Positions 59,957 to 64,000 of a DNA stretch of 64,000 nt are shown here, piece by piece. The stretch comes from Gordonia sp. SID5947. Its GTDB lineage: Bacteria > Actinomycetota > Actinomycetes > Mycobacteriales > Mycobacteriaceae. The number at the start of each line of letters is the position of its first letter. Within the stretch, counting starts at the first letter, position 1. The DNA is taken from NCBI RefSeq assembly GCF_009862785.1, contig NZ_WWHU01000001.1:4340001-4404000 (forward strand), in the 5' to 3' direction. The translations under genes were made by a program, and so were the position numbers. Under the pieces are notes generated by a model, which worked only from the letters and a program-made list of their open reading frames with translations, had not been told where the DNA came from and did no database searches.

Positions 59957-60832
59957 TCAGCGCGTCGCGAACGTGCGCCGGTGGCCGGCCCAGCGGCAGA
60001 CCACATAGATCACGAACGAGATCGTGGTCACGAACACCGAGACAGGTAGGCCCGGCGCCAGCGACAAGATCAAGCCGCCCACCGCGGCGATCTCCGCGAA
60101 CACCACCGACAACACGATCACCGTCGTCGGGTTCGCGGTGAGTCGGGCGGCGGCCGCAGCCGGTGTGATCAGCAACGACATCACCAACAGGGCGCCGATG
60201 ATCTGGACGCCCTGGGCGCACGCGAGACCCATCAGCACGGCGAAGACCACCGACAGGGTCCGGACCGGAACCCCGTGCGCGAGGGCGACACGCGGATCGA
60301 GCGACGCGAACAACAGTGGCCGGTAGATCACCGCCATGCCGATCACCACGATGACGGTCGTGATCGCGACCGCAGTCAGACCACCGGTGCCCACGCTGAC
60401 GACCTGTCCGGTGAGCATCGCGAATCCGGTTCGCGCACTGCCGTAGAGGGACAGGAAGAGCACGCCGAGGCCGAGACCGAAGGCCATCACCACACCGATC
60501 ACCGAATCCCGCTCGCGCGCCCGGTTTCCCATGAATCCGAACACTGCCGCGACTACGACCGCGCCGATCACACCACCGACGTTGATGCTGATGCCGAGCA
60601 GAAGGGCGGCCGAAGCCCCGGTCACCGACAACTCGCTGATGCCATGGACGGCGAAGGACATCTGCCGGGCCACGATGAGGGGACCGAGGATGCCGCCGAG
60701 CAGACCCAGCAGCGCGACCGCGATGAGCGATTGCTGGACGAAGCCACGCCCGAGGAGTTCGGCCGTCTCGCCGAGATCCCAGAGTCTGCTGATCTGTATC
60801 TCCGCGGCCGCCTGCGGGATTGCGACGGTCAT
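59957..60832 (-). CDS. znuB: Zinc ABC transporter permease (ZnuB family)
   Basis: ABC-3 family metal permease of 291 residues with about eight spans, including AVHGISELSVTGASAALLLG and the GVQIIGALLVMSLLITPAAAA segment. It forms the channel of a zinc (or manganese) importer with the ATPase and binding protein upstream. ATG 60832 overlaps the ATPase stop (ATGA). Confidence 0.87.
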   Translation of the reverse strand: MTVAIPQAAAEIQISRLWDLGETAELLGRGFVQQSLIAVALLGLLGGILGPLIVARQMSFAVHGISELSVTGASAALLLGISINVGGVIGAVVVAAVFGFMGNRARERDSVIGVVMAFGLGLGVLFLSLYGSARTGFAMLTGQVVSVGTGGLTAVAITTVIVVIGMAVIYRPLLFASLDPRVALAHGVPVRTLSVVFAVLMGLACAQGVQIIGALLVMSLLITPAAAAARLTANPTTVIVLSVVFAEIAAVGGLILSLAPGLPVSVFVTTISFVIYVVCRWAGHRRTFATR

Positions 60833-61713
60833 GTGAGGCCGGACCGCCCTCCGTCGTCGCCCGGTTGGACGCCGGCCGTCGGTGGCTCGGGCCGATGCTC
60901 GCAGTGGTGAGCGTCCTCGCCGCCGATCACCAGCAGCCGTCCGTTGACGCGCAACACCTCGACGTCACTTCCGTACAGGTTCGAGAGGGTTTCGGTGGTC
61001 ATCACCTCGTCGGGCGTGCCGATGCGGAAGTGTCCACCGACCAGGTAGAGCACCCGATCGACGTAGGGGAGGATCGGGTTGATCTCGTGAGTCACGAACA
61101 CGATGGCGGTGTCGGCGTTGCGACGGCGTTCGTCGATGAGTTCGACGACGAGCTGCTGGTTGGTCGGGTCCAGGCTCGACAGCGGTTCGTCGCAGAGCAG
61201 CAACGCCGGATCGCCGGTGAGCGACTGGGCGACCCGCAGCCGTTGTTGTTCGCCACCGGACAGCAGGCCCATCGGGGCATCGGCGTAGGCGGTGGCCCCC
61301 ACCTCCGCCAGCGCTGCGTCCACGAGCCGCTTACGGCGCGCTCGACCACGGAGCCCGATACCCCAGCGGCCGCCGTCGACGCCGAAGCCGACGAGGTCGC
61401 GGCCACGCATGGCCATCGGATCGGAGTCGTCGGCGTGCTGCTGCGGGATGTATCCGATCGCGTCCGTGACGTCGAGGTGGCCCGAGTCGAGCGGGTACTG
61501 ACCCAGGAGGCAACGTAGAAACGAGGTCTTGCCGGAACCGTTCGGACCGAGCACCGCGATGAACTCGCCGCGCGCGATGCGCAGATTCAGGTCGTCCCAG
61601 AGAACCCGCGTCCCGAAGGCCAGTCGTCCGTGCTCGAAGGTCGCCACCGCGCCCGGCCCGGCGGCGGTCGTCCGGGCGGCCGCCGGGGTGGCGCTGTGGT
61701 CGGGATCAGCCAT
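60829..61713 (-). CDS. znuC: Zinc ABC transporter ATPase (ZnuC family)
   Basis: About 294 residues. Walker A GPNGSGKTS, Q-loop IPQQHADD, signature LSGGEQQRLRVAQ, Walker B LLLCDEPLSSLD and H-loop FVTHEIN are present. ATG 61713 lies 4 nt after the znuA stop; ATG 61731 inside znuA is an in-frame alternative. It energises the metal importer. Confidence 0.87.
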   Translation of the reverse strand: MADPDHSATPAAARTTAAGPGAVATFEHGRLAFGTRVLWDDLNLRIARGEFIAVLGPNGSGKTSFLRCLLGQYPLDSGHLDVTDAIGYIPQQHADDSDPMAMRGRDLVGFGVDGGRWGIGLRGRARRKRLVDAALAEVGATAYADAPMGLLSGGEQQRLRVAQSLTGDPALLLCDEPLSSLDPTNQQLVVELIDERRRNADTAIVFVTHEINPILPYVDRVLYLVGGHFRIGTPDEVMTTETLSNLYGSDVEVLRVNGRLLVIGGEDAHHCEHRPEPPTAGVQPGDDGGRSGLT

Positions 61714-61717
61714 GGTG

Positions 61718-62647
61718 TCAGTGTGCGGCATGGTCACCCAGGGCGGCGCTCAACGCCTGGATCTGTCCGGACTGCCACGCGATGTAGTCGGTGACGCCGT
61801 CGGGCAGGGTCTCGGTGAACTTCACCACCGGGACACCCGACTTCTGGGCGGACGCCAGCACGCTCTCGGTGACCGAATCGACCGCCTGCGTGTTGTAGAC
61901 GAGGGCATGGACGGTGCGAGACGAGAGCAGATCCTCCATGGCGGCCCGGTCTGCGGCCGATGGGGACTGCCCCTCCTCCACCGATTGGGTGAAACCGGCG
62001 GGCGCCACGTCGATGAGTCCGGCCTCGTCGAGCAGATAGCCGGCCAGCGGTTCGGTCTGCGCGACCTTGGTCCCGTCGTGAGCCGCCTTGATGTCGGCCA
62101 ACTGCCCACGCAGACCGGTGATCTTCTCGTTGAAGGCCTTCGCGTTGGTGCGGAATGTCTCGGCGTTGGCGGGGTCCTTGTCCGCCAACGCGTCGCCGAC
62201 CTCCGTCGCGACCTCCCCGACGACGGCCAGGTCGTAGAAGACGTGCTCGTTCATGTCACCGTGATCGTGACCGTCGCCGGCGTCGTGTCCCTCGCCGGCC
62301 AGCAGGTCGAAGGCGTTGATCGCGGTCGCCTCCGAGCCCTTGATGGCGTCCTCCATGTAGGCGTCGTAGTGGCCGCCGTTCAACACGACGACATCGGCGT
62401 CGGTGACCTCGGCGGTGTCGGCGGCGGAGGCCTCGAACTCGTGGGGATCACCTTCGGAGTTGGTGTACAGCGAGGTCACGGTGGCCTTGTCGCCTGCCAC
62501 CGCCGACGCCACGGAACTCCACACGTTGGTCGAGGTGACCACCGTCGGCGTGCCGGAGTCGGTGCCGTCGTCGGTACCCGAGCACCCGGCCAGGGCCATG
62601 GCCCCCGCTCCGAGCAGGGCAACAGTTGCAGCCAGTGTTCGCCTCAT
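61718..62647 (-). CDS. znuA: Zinc-binding lipoprotein (ZnuA family)
   Basis: Cluster A-I metal-binding protein of 309 residues from ATG 62647. Lipobox LAGC, lipidated Cys22. The metal-site histidines include DPHEFEAS and the DMNEHVFYD segment, preceded by a His/Asp-rich loop (GHDAGDGHDHGD) typical of zinc rather than manganese binders. First gene of znuABC, with gaggcggag upstream of the start and a Zur-like site in its promoter. Confidence 0.9.
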   Translation of the reverse strand: MRRTLAATVALLGAGAMALAGCSGTDDGTDSGTPTVVTSTNVWSSVASAVAGDKATVTSLYTNSEGDPHEFEASAADTAEVTDADVVVLNGGHYDAYMEDAIKGSEATAINAFDLLAGEGHDAGDGHDHGDMNEHVFYDLAVVGEVATEVGDALADKDPANAETFRTNAKAFNEKITGLRGQLADIKAAHDGTKVAQTEPLAGYLLDEAGLIDVAPAGFTQSVEEGQSPSAADRAAMEDLLSSRTVHALVYNTQAVDSVTESVLASAQKSGVPVVKFTETLPDGVTDYIAWQSGQIQALSAALGDHAAH

Positions 62648-62669
62648 CGTGTTCTCCGCCTCACGCAAA

Positions 62670-62696
62670 TGACAATCGTTACCGAAAGGAGTGTAG
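62670..62696 (-). promoter_or_regulatory. znuA promoter with Zur-like operator
   Basis: On the minus strand tacact (62696-62691) is a good -10, and cggtaacgattgtca (62684-62670) follows it at the expected start of transcription. The latter is an imperfect palindrome similar to zinc-uptake-regulator boxes. Assignment is by resemblance and context. Confidence 0.5.
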
Positions 62697-62889
62697 GGGA
62701 GTCCCCGTGCGAGCGGCGAATCGGACCGGCCACACGGGCTCGCGACACCGATAGCCATCAATTCAATCGTGTACTATCGATATCGCCCTGACGGGAAGCG
62801 CGGTGACTACCCTCGGGTCGTGGGGCACCGGACATGAGGAGCAGCGAAATGGGTCGGCGTATCCACACGATGCGGCGCGGCGGTGCCGC

Positions 62890-63273
62890 GTGACCGAAGA
62901 GCGAACCACCCCGACGGCCATGCAATATGTGCGATACGCCTACGGGGCGAAGCTCCCGCCGTCGATGAACGAATGGGTGACGCGTGATCTGGCCGGACCA
63001 GGTGCGACGATTCGGATGGTCGTCCGCTGGGCGATCCCGTGTCTCTTGCTGATCACGCCGATGTTGTTCGTACCGGCGGATCTGGTGGTGCGGCTCAACA
63101 TGACGATCCCGATCATCATCCCGTACATCTTCTTCTCGATCGCGCTCAACCGGGTGTACCGCCGTCACCGATTGAGTCAGCACGGACTCGATCCCGACCT
63201 GGTCAACAAACTCGAGCGGGACCGCAACGCCGACCTCTACGACGAGTACCGGAGGAAGTATCGCGGGCGGTGA
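62890..63273 (+). CDS. DUF5313-type membrane protein
   Basis: 127 residues from GTG 62890. The MQYVRYAYGAKLPPSMNEWV start, two membrane spans (about residues 50-90) and the C-terminal RVYRRHRLSQHGLDPDLVNK segment match the DUF5313 proteins of mycolate actinobacteria. Function unknown. The 242-bp gap before it holds the znuA promoter and, near 62770, an AT-rich stretch (gtgtactatcgatatcg) that could be its promoter. Confidence 0.75.
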   Translation: MTEERTTPTAMQYVRYAYGAKLPPSMNEWVTRDLAGPGATIRMVVRWAIPCLLLITPMLFVPADLVVRLNMTIPIIIPYIFFSIALNRVYRRHRLSQHGLDPDLVNKLERDRNADLYDEYRRKYRGR

Positions 63274-63285
63274 GCCCTCGGCGAC

Positions 63286-63891
63286 TCAGCCGCGTGGTAC
63301 GCGTGCCCCGGCGGTCGTCACCACCGGGACGACGAAGCGCTCCAGCATGACTCGCTCGTCTGCCGCGGTCTCGCCCGGACTCGTCAGCAGCGAGAGGATG
63401 ACACGCACCACCCACCGCGCGCGGTCACGTCGTTGCGTGGGGTCGACATCCGGGGCGATGTCGCCCAGGAACTCCACCGCGATCTCCTCGATGGCGGGTG
63501 AGAGCAATGCCAGATTCGCCGACCGTGCCGCAGCGTCGGAGACAAACCAGGCGGATAGGGCTGGATTCGATCGCACACCGTCGACGGCCGTGGTCACCGC
63601 GGCAACCAGCCGGGCGCCCGCATCGGGTTCGTGCCGCACTGCTGCGGCGATCGCTGCGCCCAGCTCGGTCGCGGCGCGATCGACATACGCGGCAAGCACT
63701 TCCGACTTTCCCGGATAGTATCGATAGAGCGTGGCGCGTGAGCATCCCGCGGCGGAGGCGATGTCACGCATGGTCACCATGGACACACCTTTCTCGATGA
63801 ACATCTGCTCGGCGATGTCGAGGATGCGTTGTGCGGCGAGCTCGGCGCGTTCGGGTGCCAGCCAGTCGGCCGTGGCCCGGGTATCAGACAT
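63286..63891 (-). CDS. TetR-family transcriptional regulator
   Basis: 201 residues. The N-terminal helix-turn-helix is VTMRDIASAAGCSRATLYRYY, followed by a helical ligand domain of the type found in mycobacterial TetR proteins. Its ATG 63891 lies inside the end of the P450 gene (8-nt overlap), so the two are coupled and it probably regulates that P450 operon. Confidence 0.87.
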   Translation of the reverse strand: MSDTRATADWLAPERAELAAQRILDIAEQMFIEKGVSMVTMRDIASAAGCSRATLYRYYPGKSEVLAAYVDRAATELGAAIAAAVRHEPDAGARLVAAVTTAVDGVRSNPALSAWFVSDAAARSANLALLSPAIEEIAVEFLGDIAPDVDPTQRRDRARWVVRVILSLLTSPGETAADERVMLERFVVPVVTTAGARVPRG

Positions 63892-64000
63892 GGAACGGCA
63901 CGAAGGTCGGTCGTCGGACGTAATTGCCCTGCGCCCACTCGATCCCGTCGACGTCGACGGTGAAATCGGGGTGTCGCGAGAGCAGTTCGGTGAGGGCGAC
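63884..64000 (-). CDS. Cytochrome P450, C-terminal fragment
   Basis: Only the last 38 codons are in the window. They read ALTELLSRHPDFTVDVDG ... YVRRPTFVPFHV, the conserved C-terminal end of actinobacterial P450s after the heme-binding Cys, which lies off the right edge. The P450 subfamily cannot be decided. It overlaps the TetR start by 8 nt. Confidence 0.75.
   Translation of the reverse strand, partial: VALTELLSRHPDFTVDVDGIEWAQGNYVRRPTFVPFHV

Noticed and set aside
1..64000. rRNA, tRNA or transposase genes
   Set aside because: None was recognised by eye on either strand; a tRNA or covariance-model scan would be needed to exclude small RNAs.

Overview
The window is high-GC actinobacterial DNA from a mycolic-acid bacterium (order Mycobacteriales). 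Gordonia or a close relative is my best guess. Two long stretches keep the gene order of Mycobacterium tuberculosis: the cholesterol-uptake locus fadD17-fadE27-fadE26 / fdxD-hsd4A-yrbE4AB-mce4A-F-mas, and the housekeeping block mhuD ... mutY-canB ... disA-radA-lpqE-carD-ispD-ispF ... cysS-rlmB. GTG starts, ATGA/GTGA overlaps and leaderless promoters (TAnnnT 6-8 nt before the start codon) are frequent.

Layout. 1-885: the 3'-truncated, frameshifted end of an AbiEi-like antitoxin gene with a perfect inverted repeat before it. 885-18781: the steroid locus. It has side-chain degradation genes on the minus strand, a ferredoxin, a 3-hydroxyacyl-CoA/17beta-HSD, and the complete Mce4 steroid importer with two Mce-associated proteins. 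A convergent aldehyde dehydrogenase closes it. Three perfect matches to the KstR operator pattern TnnAACnnGTTnnA lie before fadE26/fdxD, hsd4A and the aldehyde dehydrogenase. 18849-23588: LON-domain protein, heme-degrading MhuD, DUF427 protein, hydrolase, MutY, carbonic anhydrase and a membrane protein. 23648-27093: a LacI-type regulator facing glutaryl-CoA dehydrogenase and a CoA-transferase. 27113-33077: DisA, thioesterase, RadA, LpqE, CarD, IspD and IspF. 33103-45595: a sugar-alcohol island set between ispF and cysS, with an FGGY kinase, SDR, SorC regulator, Zn-dehydrogenase, a five-gene ABC importer, a DhaK-DhaL kinase and an RpiB-like isomerase; its gene content fits erythritol/threitol (tetritol) use. 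45650-51318: cysS, rlmB, pxpA and two esterase/hydrolase genes. 51495-59394: a translationally coupled envelope-glycan cluster (BcsB-like exported protein, exosortase/EpsI-like membrane protein, GT2 synthase, GT-C transferase) next to a lipoprotein glycoside hydrolase. 59434-62696: a DUF2599 lipoprotein and a zinc ABC importer. 62890-64000: a DUF5313 protein, a TetR regulator and the C-terminal end of a cytochrome P450.

Two features cut across the window. A dispersed element with ends tctcgatacg / cgtatcgaga occurs four times. One copy lies in frame inside fadD17, and another supplies a new C-terminal tail to IspD. Separately, seven genes are each broken by the apparent loss of one base, each explainable at a G/C run. 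That pattern looks more like homopolymer sequencing error than like seven real pseudogenes.

No rRNA, tRNA, CRISPR array, phage or transposase gene was recognised.
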